From Cyclobacteriaceae bacterium (GTDB lineage: Bacteria; Bacteroidota; Bacteroidia; Cytophagales; Cyclobacteriaceae), in the NCBI GenBank assembly GCA_025808415.1, contig CP075525.1, positions 3,581,501-3,645,500 of the forward strand: a stretch of 64,000 nucleotides of DNA. The letters are read 5' to 3'. The notes beneath the pieces were generated by a model. The model saw nothing but the letters and a program-made list of their open reading frames with translations, had not been told where the DNA came from and did no database searches. Below, in pieces: positions 43,481 to 53,352 of this stretch (position 1 is the first letter of the stretch; each line of letters starts with the position of its first letter). A program made the translations under genes and the position numbers.

Positions 43481-45847
43481 TCACTTTGATACAACTTCAA
43501 AGTGAATTTCAAGGGTCTCCCCGGAATCATCAACCAAGGTTAAAAGGTGCCTTCCCCCGCCCGGATTTAGCGGAAATCGGTGGTTTTTGAGGGTATTTCC
43601 AAGATATTGATCGTTCAGATGCCAAAAAACAACAGCCTGTGGATTGCGGTGGGCAAGCTCAAAAACAGAACTTCCAGGGGTACCATCCAATTCCCTGGGT
43701 ATAAAAAGCCGGGCATTTTGCTTCGGATAAACCATGTCCATAGTACGCAATGTCGTAACTGCCTCACAGCCAGGCTTAAACGGGGGTAAGATTTTATATG
43801 AAATATTCCGGGGTCTGAAATAATGTTCCTGAATGGGTGACAGCACAAACCAGTTACGCTCAACCATCCCCTCCACGGTTTCACAACTCAAATGCACCCG
43901 GTATCGCTTATCCTTGGTTAGGTGTACTTTTTTATGATAAGTACATGGCTTTACCTCAAGGCCTCTGGCGCATACCCAGGTTGTGTCTGCCTTTTCACAA
44001 TACTCACCCATGCGCAGGCCACTTATGGAGCAGACCGGTATTTGTTCCAGCTCCATATAAGGCTCTTGAAACCACGCGTTTCCGGGGAGTTGTGAAAAAA
44101 TATCAAGCATAATCGGGGCGGCTGTTTCCGTTCCGGTTAGTCCCGGTCTCCCTTCACCATCGGCATTACCCACCCACACACCAACAGCATACTGTGGTGT
44201 TACACCAACAGCCCAGCCGTCACGAAAGCCAAAACTGGTACCGGTTTTCCAGGCTATTTTTTTTGCACTGTAAAAGTTACGCCAGCCTGTCTCTTCACCC
44301 GGCCGGTAAACTTCTTTTAATACATCAATGGTTTGATAGATGGCTGAAGCACTGAATAAACCCGATGGCCCGAGATTAGCCGTTGACATTTTCGCTTGAG
44401 CAGTTTGAATGTATGATGGACTTTGATAATCTGAATTGGTGTATTTCAGGTTTTCAGAACGCATAAAATACCGATTTAAAACACGTGCCATAGAAGCGTA
44501 CATACCAGTGATGTCCCATAACTTTCCTTCTGCACCGCCTAATATCAAAGCAAGCCCGTAGTGATCGGGAAGTCTGTTCAGCGTAGTCATGCCGGCATCC
44601 TTTAGCAGTGAATGAAATTTTTCATAACGATACTGCTGAAGCATGTATACAGCTGGAATATTTAATGATCGGATCAATGCCTTATCCGCGGGCACTGCAC
44701 CATCAAATTCGCGTTTAAAATTTTTGGGGGCAAAGCCATTGATTACGGTAGGGACATCCGGCAGCAACGTAGTTCTTAAAATTTTTCCTTCATCCAACAT
44801 GGCTGCAAACAAAAATGGCTTTAAAATACTTCCCGTACTTCGCGGTGCGTTGATGATATCCACCTCTTCACCATGATAGCCCGAATGATCGGTTTGCGTA
44901 TTGCCTACGTAGGCCACCACATTTCCGGTTTCAACTTCCAATACCAACGCAGCAGCATTATAGATTTGATTTCCAACCAGGCGCTTGTGGTGATCATCGA
45001 TAATTTGTTCTACCCTCCGTTGCACGCCTTCATCAAGTGTTGAGCGTATCCGTGTTTGCTCTAATCCATCACGAACTGCACGTTGAATCAAATGCCGGGC
45101 GTGACGCGGTAAGGGTGTCGGCTGATCAGGAATTTGTTCTTCCTTTGCCAAAAGACATGTAGCTTCATCCAGCACACCAACCTGTTGAAGTTTATCCAAA
45201 AGGGCATTTCGTTTTACCAACAATCGATCCCTGTTTCTGCCCGGATGGATGAGTGAAGGTGAATTCGGCAGCACGGTAAGCAGGGCTGCCTCTGCCCACG
45301 AAAGTTCATCTACGTCACGACCGAAATAACGCCAGCAAGCAGCTTCAAGGCCTACCACATTACCACCAAACGGTGCATGTGAGGCATACAAAGCCAGTAT
45401 TTCATCTTTTGAATAGCTAAACTCCAGGCGGGTGGCCAGTATTATTTCAATAAATTTCTCACCATAAGTTCTTCCTTTTCCCTTCCGCGATAGCCGGACA
45501 AGCTGCATGGTGATGGTGCTTCCTCCACTGATCACTTTACCCGCTTGCAGGTTTTGCCGGAGCGCCCGGGCAAAAGCACGAATATCAATTCCCCAATGAC
45601 TGATAAAACGTTTGTCTTCATAGTGAATCAGTGCCTGCTTAAATTTATCGGGTACGGTATCCAACAGTGGAAATCGCCACTGACCGTCTTTGGCTATAGT
45701 TGCCGACAACAATTCTCCTTTGCGATCTTCAAGCACAGTGCAATATGGATCATGGAATAATTTATCGGGCAATAAGAAATAATAGATGATTGAAGCAATA
45801 ACCAATACACTGCCACCAATAACTATACTTTTTCTTGAAAATGCCAT
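43481..45847 (-). CDS. pbpC: Penicillin-binding protein 1C
   Basis: 788 residues. N-terminal membrane anchor (~8-28), GT51 glycosyltransferase (~50-230; YEDKRFISHWGID with the catalytic Glu, SGGSTITMQLVRLSRK, ATRLEFSYSKDEILALYASHAPFG), transpeptidase (~290-560; RSTGSILKPF with the active Ser, and WKTGTSFGFRDGWAVG as KTG box), and a C-terminal BiPBP_C-type domain (~700-785, VFWHLNDQYLGNTLKNHRFPL). It lies just downstream of an NTF2-like gene and near alpha-2-macroglobulin, the classic pbpC-yfhM pairing. It acts in the periplasm on peptidoglycan. Confidence 0.93.
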   Translation of the reverse strand: MAFSRKSIVIGGSVLVIASIIYYFLLPDKLFHDPYCTVLEDRKGELLSATIAKDGQWRFPLLDTVPDKFKQALIHYEDKRFISHWGIDIRAFARALRQNLQAGKVISGGSTITMQLVRLSRKGKGRTYGEKFIEIILATRLEFSYSKDEILALYASHAPFGGNVVGLEAACWRYFGRDVDELSWAEAALLTVLPNSPSLIHPGRNRDRLLVKRNALLDKLQQVGVLDEATCLLAKEEQIPDQPTPLPRHARHLIQRAVRDGLEQTRIRSTLDEGVQRRVEQIIDDHHKRLVGNQIYNAAALVLEVETGNVVAYVGNTQTDHSGYHGEEVDIINAPRSTGSILKPFLFAAMLDEGKILRTTLLPDVPTVINGFAPKNFKREFDGAVPADKALIRSLNIPAVYMLQQYRYEKFHSLLKDAGMTTLNRLPDHYGLALILGGAEGKLWDITGMYASMARVLNRYFMRSENLKYTNSDYQSPSYIQTAQAKMSTANLGPSGLFSASAIYQTIDVLKEVYRPGEETGWRNFYSAKKIAWKTGTSFGFRDGWAVGVTPQYAVGVWVGNADGEGRPGLTGTETAAPIMLDIFSQLPGNAWFQEPYMELEQIPVCSISGLRMGEYCEKADTTWVCARGLEVKPCTYHKKVHLTKDKRYRVHLSCETVEGMVERNWFVLSPIQEHYFRPRNISYKILPPFKPGCEAVTTLRTMDMVYPKQNARLFIPRELDGTPGSSVFELAHRNPQAVVFWHLNDQYLGNTLKNHRFPLNPGGGRHLLTLVDDSGETLEIHFEVVSK

Positions 45848-46306
45848 TTATGGAAGCCGGTTGGCGTGGCGTGATGCCAGCAGCCATTTCTTATTCTTTA
45901 ATACATACACTTCGGTGTAGAGCAAACGCAAATCGAAAGCGTTGCCGCTGTTTACTCCCGAGAATTTACCGGTTCCGGTAACAATGGCCGCATTTTTATA
46001 TAGCCTGACTTGGGCATTTTCGATCTGTACATCTCCATACACCAATTTACCCGACCTAAGGTCTTCCAGAACATCTTTTTTGGATTCGGTCCAGCCATTG
46101 GAGTGGATGTACATCAGATCATTATCAAGGATGAGATTGAGTGAATCTAATTGTTTGTTTATCAGCCACACAAATTTTCGTTGTGAGAGATCAAGTATTT
46201 CTTTTTGCCTGGTAGTTTGAGCAGTTGAGGTGTGGGCAATAAAAAATAATAAGAAGAATTTAATCCCGCAGATTACGGTGATTTTTGCAGACGATTTAGA
46301 AATCAT
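45848..46306 (-). CDS. Exported NTF2-like (DUF4440-type) protein
   Basis: 152 residues with a signal peptide (FFLLFFIAHTSTAQ, ~16-30). The rest is an NTF2/SnoaL-like alpha+beta cone: KFVWLINKQLDSLNLILDNDLMYIHSNGWTESKKDVLEDL then YKNAAIVTGTGKF and LLYTEVYVLKNKKWLLASRHANRL. This fold binds small ligands or acts as a non-catalytic subunit; no catalytic set is obvious. It directly abuts pbpC and shares its promoter. Confidence 0.82.
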   Translation of the reverse strand: MISKSSAKITVICGIKFFLLFFIAHTSTAQTTRQKEILDLSQRKFVWLINKQLDSLNLILDNDLMYIHSNGWTESKKDVLEDLRSGKLVYGDVQIENAQVRLYKNAAIVTGTGKFSGVNSGNAFDLRLLYTEVYVLKNKKWLLASRHANRLP

Positions 46307-46321
46307 AATCTATTGATTTTT

Positions 46322-46351
46322 CAAAAATAAACACTGACGTATTGTTTCAAC
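46322..46351 (-). promoter_or_regulatory. Putative promoter of the NTF2-like-pbpC unit
   Basis: On the minus strand: GTTG (46351-46348), 18-nt spacer, TATTTTTG (46329-46322), an exact -7 box. It lies 16 bases before the ATG and separates this unit from the alpha-2-macroglobulin gene upstream. Confidence 0.45.
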
Positions 46352-46433
46352 TTTTTGTGATTTAGTGCTAAGGTGGCAAAAAGGAATATGCATTTTACTG
46401 CCACAAAAACACTTATCAACTCCACAACAACTG

Positions 46434-49400
46434 CTAAATTCCAGATGCCTTCACCACCTCAACAACCTGTCCTTTTCTGCGGCCATAAATTGATCGGTCG
46501 TACATAGCCTCACAACTTACAGCCGGCAAATAATAGGTTCCAACATAGCTGGCCGTAAGCATCACCTGAAACGTTTTTCGCTGGTTCGTCCCCAAATCAA
46601 AATAGGTATAAACCCGATCATCACGAATATCCTGATAGGTTGGGACGTCACCGCCAAGCCTGCTCTCGGCCTCATCTAACCGCAAGTTGTTAATTTCCCA
46701 GCCCGATGGAAAAATCTGATTCAACGCCAGATTTTTGTACGGACCGCGCATGCCGGGATTCGAGACCGTAACGGAAGCAATAAACTCTTTGCCTTGTTCC
46801 AATTGGGTTGGATCAATGATACGACCATCAACATCCGTATAGGTTATCGTCAGGTTTAAATTATTAAACTCCTCCGTTTCTTCGCCACGGGCGGGAATAC
46901 CCTCAGCAATCAACCGCACATATAACGTACCGGCACTTTCACTTACCACCTTTAATGCATTTGATTTTACTCCATCAACCTGAACAGGTACTTGCGCGAT
47001 GGGTAACTCGGTACTTGCTGTTGCATCTTTTCCGTTGTAGGAGTAAATGAACTTTAATGCCCCACGTTTTTCCGTGCCTGCAAAAGCACCAACGGATTTC
47101 AAACACCACGCCACCGATTGGGTACTCATCCAGTAGGATGAGTTACTCAAAGAAGCTGAGATATCCTTCAAGAGTTCAAAACTTTTTGTACGATCCCCCA
47201 GCAACAGCAGTGTTTCCAAAATAATTGCCTTATCGCGCAAATCCGATCCATACGTATACGCCATTTCCTGATACGGTTTTACCGAGGTTGAAATATTAGC
47301 CACTAAACTTTTTGCTGCTTCGGGCTGACCCGCTTTGGCATATGCAGCCGCCAACATCCACGCTGCGGTGGACGGGAGGCTGGTCTGCTCACGCAACCTG
47401 TTCATAGCACCCAGTTCAGGATCGCCCGCAAGAGCCAACGAATACAAACGATAGGCTTGTATTAATTCACTGCTATAGGTCTCCTGGTTTCTTCGCCAGG
47501 CTTGTGCTTTTGAGCGTTGATATTTCTTCCAGCGCTTTAACATATCGTTCGGAACGAGGTAGCCTTTGGCTTCTGCCTCTACCAGAAAATGTCCGGCATA
47601 GGTTGTCGACCAACTGTCGGCATTCTCGGCACCTGGCCAATACCCAAAGCCACCATCGCGTTGATGAAACGATTTGAGGCGCTCAATACCCGCCTTGACA
47701 TTCGCCTGAATCATACTCCGTTCTCCATCTGTCAACACTTTTACCTGATCCAGGTACAGTTGTGGAAATACTGAAGAAGTTGTTTGTTCGATACAACCAT
47801 AGGGATATTGCAGCAAGTATTGCATGCGCTGCCCAAGGTTAATCGGAGGCAAGGAAGAAACTTCCAGCGTTGCCGTGTTGGTGCCCGGCATGCCTGCACC
47901 GGTAACATTTATATTCCATGTTTTACCCGCCTCCAAAATAGCTTCCTGAACTTTTGTTACCGGAGGATTAGGGTTACGGATTTCAATATCAATTACATCG
48001 CTGGCTTTGAAGTTTCCGGAGGTGGCTATCACTTCAACTTTTCCGATGCCAAGCGTTGCTAAAACCGAAAGGTCAAATTCAATGGTTTGGTCAGCACCAA
48101 CCATGTTTACTGTTTGCGAATTTTCACGCAGCCGTAACGGGCCACTGGTTTTAACTTCCACTTTTACATTTCGGATATTTTTATCCATTGTAAAGAGCGT
48201 TACCGGAAGTTTTAATTTCTCCTCAGGGCCAAGCACTCGCGGTAGTGTAGCCAATACCATTAATGGTTTACGAACAGGTGTCGCCTTCTCCGTTGATCCA
48301 TAGGCGCCTTCATATCCTGCAACAACCATGGTTTTAACGGAGCCAATGTATTGCGGCATGATAAATTTATGTTCGTTACTTCCTCCTGTTAAGGTGAAGG
48401 GACCAAGGAATTTTACCACTGCTTTAAAGCGATTGGCTTTTGCATCTTCCTCCTTGGCGGCCATCAACGCCATGTCACCACCCACGGCAAGCAACCGCTC
48501 AATGCGACCACCAAAAGCGCCCATCACGTTATCATATAAGTCCCATGTCTTTACACCTAATGCTTCACGGGAATAAAAACGCTTCCACGGATCAGGTGTT
48601 TTAAAACGGGTTAAGTCCAGCAGGCCTTCATCAACCATGGCTAATGTATAGGTCATTTTGCGTTTCGATTTTTCCGAAACTTTTATCACCACTTCCTGAC
48701 CGGGCTCCAGCACATCGGGCATGGTGATGACCGGCTCCAGATGTGTTTGCGGATCTTCAACACCAACAGGAATAACACCGTACATCCTGATGGGCGAATC
48801 GTTAATGGTTTGTGCATGGGGTTGGATCAAGGATACATGAACAAAAATATTCGGGGTCATGTCCTTTGTGATGGTGAAGCTGAAAGGTGTATCGCCTTGT
48901 TTGGTGTCTACCCAATAGCTTTCAATCACACGGCTTCCGTTTTCAATACTAACCAAAGCACGACCTGTTCCGCTGCCCGGTATTACCACACTTGCCTTTT
49001 CGCCAATGGTATAAGCCGGTTTATCAGAAGAAAAGGTAAGCATGGTAGCACCTTCGCTTCCGCCACGTGCGCGACCTGCCCAGCCGGGCCAATCGATGTA
49101 CACGATTTTTGCTGTGCTATGACCGGATATTGGGTCAACAGCTTTTACAAGATAACGACCCCATTCCGGGTACTTGATTTTAAAATTCCATTGACCTTTT
49201 CCGTTTACGGTGCGTATCGTGCCTTTACTTACCAGTGTTGCATAATAATCACTCATGTACACTGCACTCTCCTCCGTATTATCCCACCACGACCGCCAGC
49301 GGAGTTTGTGAATAGATACTTCCACGCGATCCAGTGAAACCGGATTCCCTTCAGCATCAATGGTGACTACATCAACCGTGTGGGTGGTGTCGGTAAGCAA

Positions 49401-52001
49401 CATACCGCGCGCCTTATCGCCTAACGGCAACCGCATGCCGGTAAAGGAACGATACGGATAATATGGAATACTAAACCGGTCAACCGAAAAATTACCACTC
49501 TCTTCAAATACTTTTCCACGAATTAAAGCATTGAGTGCCCCGGGAGCCGAAGTAGTGGGCTCCAATGAAAAATTAACGCGCGCATTTCCTTCACTATCGG
49601 TGTAACCGCTGAAAATGGTTTGTGCCTCGCTGTAAAATTCCTTTGATGGATCTTCAAACGTATAATCAGGATATTTTGAAAACTTTGTCTCAGCTTTGGT
49701 AAGCAGCACTTCAAATTCGGCCAACAGGTTTTTACCCGGTGCACCGTGCAACCAGTTTACATTCAGGCTACCCGATATGTTATTGGTACCGGCTGTGATC
49801 TTCTCTACACCAAAATCCAGTTTGATTTTTAAGCGATTCGGTTTTACCGTTTCAATTTTTATGGCTTGAGTAAATTCTGTTCCTCCAACCTTTACCCGTG
49901 CTGTCCAGTTGCCGGTTGGGGCATCGGATGCAGTAGCAGTAGCAAACTTGTAAAATCCGTTTTCGCTGGTGGAACGTACCAAACGACTGGTAACCTGGCC
50001 TTGTGGATTTTGAAGTTCAAATACAACCGGATGAGCCTGTGGAATTAGTTTCAATTTATCCTCCAGCATAAAGGTTAAGAAAAGCGAATCGCCAGGGCGC
50101 CACACGCCACGCTCACCATAAATGAATCCTTTCAAACCTTTGTTTACACGTTCACCACCCACATCAAAACTACTTAGCGATAACGACTCACCATCGGGCA
50201 ACCGTAAGTAGCCGCGTTGCGAACCGATTTTTGCCACCAATGCAAACGGGATTTCTTTGGCATTAAGTGTTGCTTTACCATCGTTACCGGTGGATGCTGT
50301 TCCAATCAATTGTTGTTGGTAGTCATACAGTTCAAGCGTTACACCGGATAGCGGTTGTGTGGTTTTTAAGTCGTTAACAAATACGATGGTGCTTCCATCG
50401 CCACCACGCTTGGCGATGAGGCCAAGATCGGAAGCGATCACATTCTTTTTGATGTTGCGCTGGCCGGTATAATAAGAGGAGTGACATGGGTTATCGCGCT
50501 CCTGCCAGTCATAATCATAGCCATAGTAGTAATCATCATAGGAATCCCAGTAGCTGTATTCACCCCCTCCATCTGACCAATCTTCTTCAGCTTCAAATGC
50601 TGATGACGATGAGTCTTCTCCTTCATTACAGGCCAAAGCTGTATACGATTTTTTGATGTTGATCCGCACCTGGTAAATGGCACCAGGCTCGGCATTGATC
50701 AATGTAGCGAGGTCCAAGGTGAAACGATTCCATTTTCCCAAATCCGTTACACCTGAATTTTCCAGCGAAATAATTTTCTTTAAAACAGGTTTTCCTACTC
50801 TTCGCAATTCGGAAGCACCATCATAATTATTTACCTGTAAAAACTGAACAATATTGTTTTCAAAGATTCTTACAATTTGCACTTCAACCATTTTCAGGTT
50901 AACGGCTTCAAACGGAAGTATCAAACCATCCGAACCGGGTAAGATGTTGCCTTTACCGGTAAACCGAACGGCAGGTTTTAATTCCTCAAACTGAACATCA
51001 AAGCTTGCGCCTTCTTTCATTCGAAAATTTAAAATATTGCGGATGCCGGCCTCAACAGTCATGGTCTTGCTTCCGGTTTGCCGAACCGCAGGGTATACTC
51101 TTACCTCGTTGTCGCGTACCTCATAATCCAGACTGGAAAGACCGCTTATGCGGATAAGGCCATCAAGGTTTTGTTTTTCGCTGAGCGGATCGGAAAACTG
51201 AACAATTACATGTTGCGTAGATCCCTGATCGACCCGAACATTCATCACTTTAAAATCACTGAGAGCAGGGATTTCAATTTCCTGGCTCGTGGACTGGCTG
51301 ATACCAATACCTTCTCCATTAATCGCAACAATAACGTTACTGGCTTCTTCCTTGCGCGTTACTTCCTCAATAATAAATGCGTGTTGTTTCCCTTCGCCTC
51401 CATGACTCCAGTTTACGGCAAGGGATTTACCATCTTGCCGGGCACTCAGGGCTTTTTCAATTGCCGTTGCATCGGCAAAATCGGATGTGTACAAAACGCC
51501 TTCGATTTTTTGGCGGGTGAGCTCCGTTTTTACATAAGGTTTTACATTGTCAATAGTAACTTCATAGTGTTGCGGCATCACCTGGAAGGAGTAAATGAAA
51601 TTAGAAAGTGATGATGGCACATCCATCAACCGCGACAAATTGAAATTCACTTCGTAGCGTTGCCCGGAAACCAGTCGCCCTTCAGGCCTGAACTCCACCG
51701 TGTTCTTATCGATCCAAATCGCTTTTCCCTTTATGGCTGGGGTAAATGAAAACAGTTTCCCTTTGGCCTCTTCCCCCACCGCGGCATCATCAACGGCCTG
51801 GTTAACCAAGGTTATACGAATGGTAGAGACCGAACTGACTACACCCGAGGTGTAGGATGAAATGTATTCGGCAAACGCGGGGTTAATAAAACCCTTTGGC
51901 TCGCGGGTGCCCTTACTGGTGATACCATAAAACAAGGCAATGGCAAATACGCCCAGGCCGACTACGACCAAGCCGATCTTTTTCCAGGGAAGGTTTTTCA
52001 T
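46434..52001 (-). CDS. Bacterial alpha-2-macroglobulin (YfhM-like)
   Basis: 1855 residues. An N-terminal membrane anchor (~10-28, IGLVVVGLGVFAIALFYGI) without a lipobox places it in the periplasm on the inner membrane. Macroglobulin-like domains fill the first ~1200 residues (GLKGFIYGERGVWRPGDSLFL and SFSSDKPAYTIGEKASVVIP-like strands). The thioester motif is intact: YPYGCIEQTTS with Cys at ~1403, followed by an alpha-helical toroid (~1400-1680). An acidic Tyr/Asp-rich stretch (YDDYYYGYDYDW) lies near ~490-510. Family members trap proteases and work with PBP1C in envelope defence or repair; the pbpC gene is two genes downstream. Confidence 0.9.
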   Translation of the reverse strand: MKNLPWKKIGLVVVGLGVFAIALFYGITSKGTREPKGFINPAFAEYISSYTSGVVSSVSTIRITLVNQAVDDAAVGEEAKGKLFSFTPAIKGKAIWIDKNTVEFRPEGRLVSGQRYEVNFNLSRLMDVPSSLSNFIYSFQVMPQHYEVTIDNVKPYVKTELTRQKIEGVLYTSDFADATAIEKALSARQDGKSLAVNWSHGGEGKQHAFIIEEVTRKEEASNVIVAINGEGIGISQSTSQEIEIPALSDFKVMNVRVDQGSTQHVIVQFSDPLSEKQNLDGLIRISGLSSLDYEVRDNEVRVYPAVRQTGSKTMTVEAGIRNILNFRMKEGASFDVQFEELKPAVRFTGKGNILPGSDGLILPFEAVNLKMVEVQIVRIFENNIVQFLQVNNYDGASELRRVGKPVLKKIISLENSGVTDLGKWNRFTLDLATLINAEPGAIYQVRINIKKSYTALACNEGEDSSSSAFEAEEDWSDGGGEYSYWDSYDDYYYGYDYDWQERDNPCHSSYYTGQRNIKKNVIASDLGLIAKRGGDGSTIVFVNDLKTTQPLSGVTLELYDYQQQLIGTASTGNDGKATLNAKEIPFALVAKIGSQRGYLRLPDGESLSLSSFDVGGERVNKGLKGFIYGERGVWRPGDSLFLTFMLEDKLKLIPQAHPVVFELQNPQGQVTSRLVRSTSENGFYKFATATASDAPTGNWTARVKVGGTEFTQAIKIETVKPNRLKIKLDFGVEKITAGTNNISGSLNVNWLHGAPGKNLLAEFEVLLTKAETKFSKYPDYTFEDPSKEFYSEAQTIFSGYTDSEGNARVNFSLEPTTSAPGALNALIRGKVFEESGNFSVDRFSIPYYPYRSFTGMRLPLGDKARGMLLTDTTHTVDVVTIDAEGNPVSLDRVEVSIHKLRWRSWWDNTEESAVYMSDYYATLVSKGTIRTVNGKGQWNFKIKYPEWGRYLVKAVDPISGHSTAKIVYIDWPGWAGRARGGSEGATMLTFSSDKPAYTIGEKASVVIPGSGTGRALVSIENGSRVIESYWVDTKQGDTPFSFTITKDMTPNIFVHVSLIQPHAQTINDSPIRMYGVIPVGVEDPQTHLEPVITMPDVLEPGQEVVIKVSEKSKRKMTYTLAMVDEGLLDLTRFKTPDPWKRFYSREALGVKTWDLYDNVMGAFGGRIERLLAVGGDMALMAAKEEDAKANRFKAVVKFLGPFTLTGGSNEHKFIMPQYIGSVKTMVVAGYEGAYGSTEKATPVRKPLMVLATLPRVLGPEEKLKLPVTLFTMDKNIRNVKVEVKTSGPLRLRENSQTVNMVGADQTIEFDLSVLATLGIGKVEVIATSGNFKASDVIDIEIRNPNPPVTKVQEAILEAGKTWNINVTGAGMPGTNTATLEVSSLPPINLGQRMQYLLQYPYGCIEQTTSSVFPQLYLDQVKVLTDGERSMIQANVKAGIERLKSFHQRDGGFGYWPGAENADSWSTTYAGHFLVEAEAKGYLVPNDMLKRWKKYQRSKAQAWRRNQETYSSELIQAYRLYSLALAGDPELGAMNRLREQTSLPSTAAWMLAAAYAKAGQPEAAKSLVANISTSVKPYQEMAYTYGSDLRDKAIILETLLLLGDRTKSFELLKDISASLSNSSYWMSTQSVAWCLKSVGAFAGTEKRGALKFIYSYNGKDATASTELPIAQVPVQVDGVKSNALKVVSESAGTLYVRLIAEGIPARGEETEEFNNLNLTITYTDVDGRIIDPTQLEQGKEFIASVTVSNPGMRGPYKNLALNQIFPSGWEINNLRLDEAESRLGGDVPTYQDIRDDRVYTYFDLGTNQRKTFQVMLTASYVGTYYLPAVSCEAMYDRSIYGRRKGQVVEVVKASGI

Positions 52002-52110
52002 ATAGGGAAAGGATTAAGGGAGATGAAATTTCCGAAAAATTAACGGAGAATCACGGCATGATGGTATTAATTCTTGAGTAAACTTTTGGGATAATTATCA
52101 GGCGAAAATC

Positions 52111-52197
52111 TTAACCACAAAGTGGCACAAAGAAGACACAAAGCCCTCAAAGTGAGCATCCGTGAACTTAGTGAAAACTTGGTGGTCTCTGTGGTTC
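52111..52197. repeat. AACCACAGAG-type palindromic dispersed repeat, copy 2
   Basis: Begins TTAACCACAAAGTGGCACAAAG and ends GGTCTCTGTGGTTC, so its ends are inverted repeats (AACCACAAAG against CTCTGTGGTT). Matches copy 1 at 6968-7078 in both ends while the middle differs. It occupies most of the 290-base gap between the alpha-2-macroglobulin gene and mscS; nothing else but the -7 box downstream is seen there. Confidence 0.62.
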
Positions 52198-52260
52198 TGG
52201 ATTTTATCAACAGGACACGGTTTTTTGATGATTTACCGGGTCAAAAAAGATCATAGTGAT

Positions 52261-52268
52261 TACCTTTG
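52261..52268 (+). promoter_or_regulatory. Putative mscS -7 box
   Basis: TACCTTTG matches TAnnTTTG, 25 bases before the ATG at 52294. No TTTG at the usual spacing upstream. Confidence 0.38.
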
Positions 52269-52293
52269 CCCCGGAATCATTACAGGGTAAAAG

Positions 52294-53346
52294 ATGGAAG
52301 AAATTTTAGAAAAAACGTATTTCAACAACACGGTTCAAGAGTATGCTATCGCCACAGCTATAATCGTGGGCGGTATTTTGTTGCTAAGGCTTTTCCGCAA
52401 TAACCTGCTCAAAAGGCTAAAGGCATTTGCTGATCGCACGGACAATAAAATAGACGATTACATTGTAATGGGCCTTGAACGCTTTGGCTTGCCTATACTC
52501 AATTATGCAATCTTCTACTGGGGTGTTCATTACCTGCACCTCTCCGATCGCATTTCACGCCTGGTAACCGTGGTCACGTCTGCCGTTATCGTCTACTTCG
52601 TTATCCGGATAATCCTTACCGTTATCCGTAAAGCACTGGAAACACATGTACTGAAGCAGGAAAACGGTGAAGCTAAGCTGAAGCAGATTACCGGCATTAT
52701 GGTAGTCATCAACATTGCCGTGTGGGCGCTGGGTGCCGTGTTTCTGTTCGATAACCTGGGCTATGATGTTACCGCCATTATTACCGGCTTGGGCATTGGT
52801 GGTATTGCCATTGCGCTGGCCGCACAAAATATTCTGGGCGACTTGTTCAATTACTTTGTAATCTTTTTTGACCGGCCATTTGAGGTTGGTGATTTTATTG
52901 TGGTAGATGACAAGCGCGGAACGGTTGAATTTATTGGTATTAAAACCACACGCATTAAAAGTATTTCCGGTGAACAATTAGTTATTTCCAACAGCAACCT
53001 TACCGGCTCACGCATCCATAACTTCAGGCGCCTGGAAAAACGAAGGGCTTTATTCAACATTGGCGTGGTGTATGGCACGCCCCTCGAAAAGCTGAAACGC
53101 ATACCGGAGATTATTACAAAAATTGTAGAGAGCGAACCCCTTACCACACCCGACAGGGTACACTTTGCCATGTATGGCGATTTTAGCCTGAACTTTGAAG
53201 TGGTGTTTTTTGTGGAGAGTGCAGACTACAAACAATACATGGACATCATTCAGGATGTGAACTTCAGGATATACGAGGCATTTGAAAACGAAGGGATTGA
53301 GTTTGCATATCCTACACAGACGATACATTTACATAAGTCTGCGTAG
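52294..53346 (+). CDS. MscS-family mechanosensitive ion channel
   Basis: 350 residues. Four hydrophobic segments at ~18-35, 60-80, 85-110 and 130-185; the last two include the pore helix GLGIGGIAIALAAQNILGDLFNYFVIFFDRPFEVGDFI (~165-202). The beta domain (TVEFIGIKTTRIKSISGEQLVISNSNL) and C-terminal alpha/beta cage follow. Small members of the family open on membrane tension to release solutes. Its gene end faces the convergent peptidase gene 6 bases away. Confidence 0.92.
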   Translation: MEEILEKTYFNNTVQEYAIATAIIVGGILLLRLFRNNLLKRLKAFADRTDNKIDDYIVMGLERFGLPILNYAIFYWGVHYLHLSDRISRLVTVVTSAVIVYFVIRIILTVIRKALETHVLKQENGEAKLKQITGIMVVINIAVWALGAVFLFDNLGYDVTAIITGLGIGGIAIALAAQNILGDLFNYFVIFFDRPFEVGDFIVVDDKRGTVEFIGIKTTRIKSISGEQLVISNSNLTGSRIHNFRRLEKRRALFNIGVVYGTPLEKLKRIPEIITKIVESEPLTTPDRVHFAMYGDFSLNFEVVFFVESADYKQYMDIIQDVNFRIYEAFENEGIEFAYPTQTIHLHKSA

Positions 53347-53352
53347 AATAAG

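Noticed and set aside
48741..49337. 198-residue reading frame antisense to the alpha-2-macroglobulin gene
   Set aside because: It is a shadow of the real gene: no signal, no known motif and no start context, whereas the opposite strand has a continuous family match.
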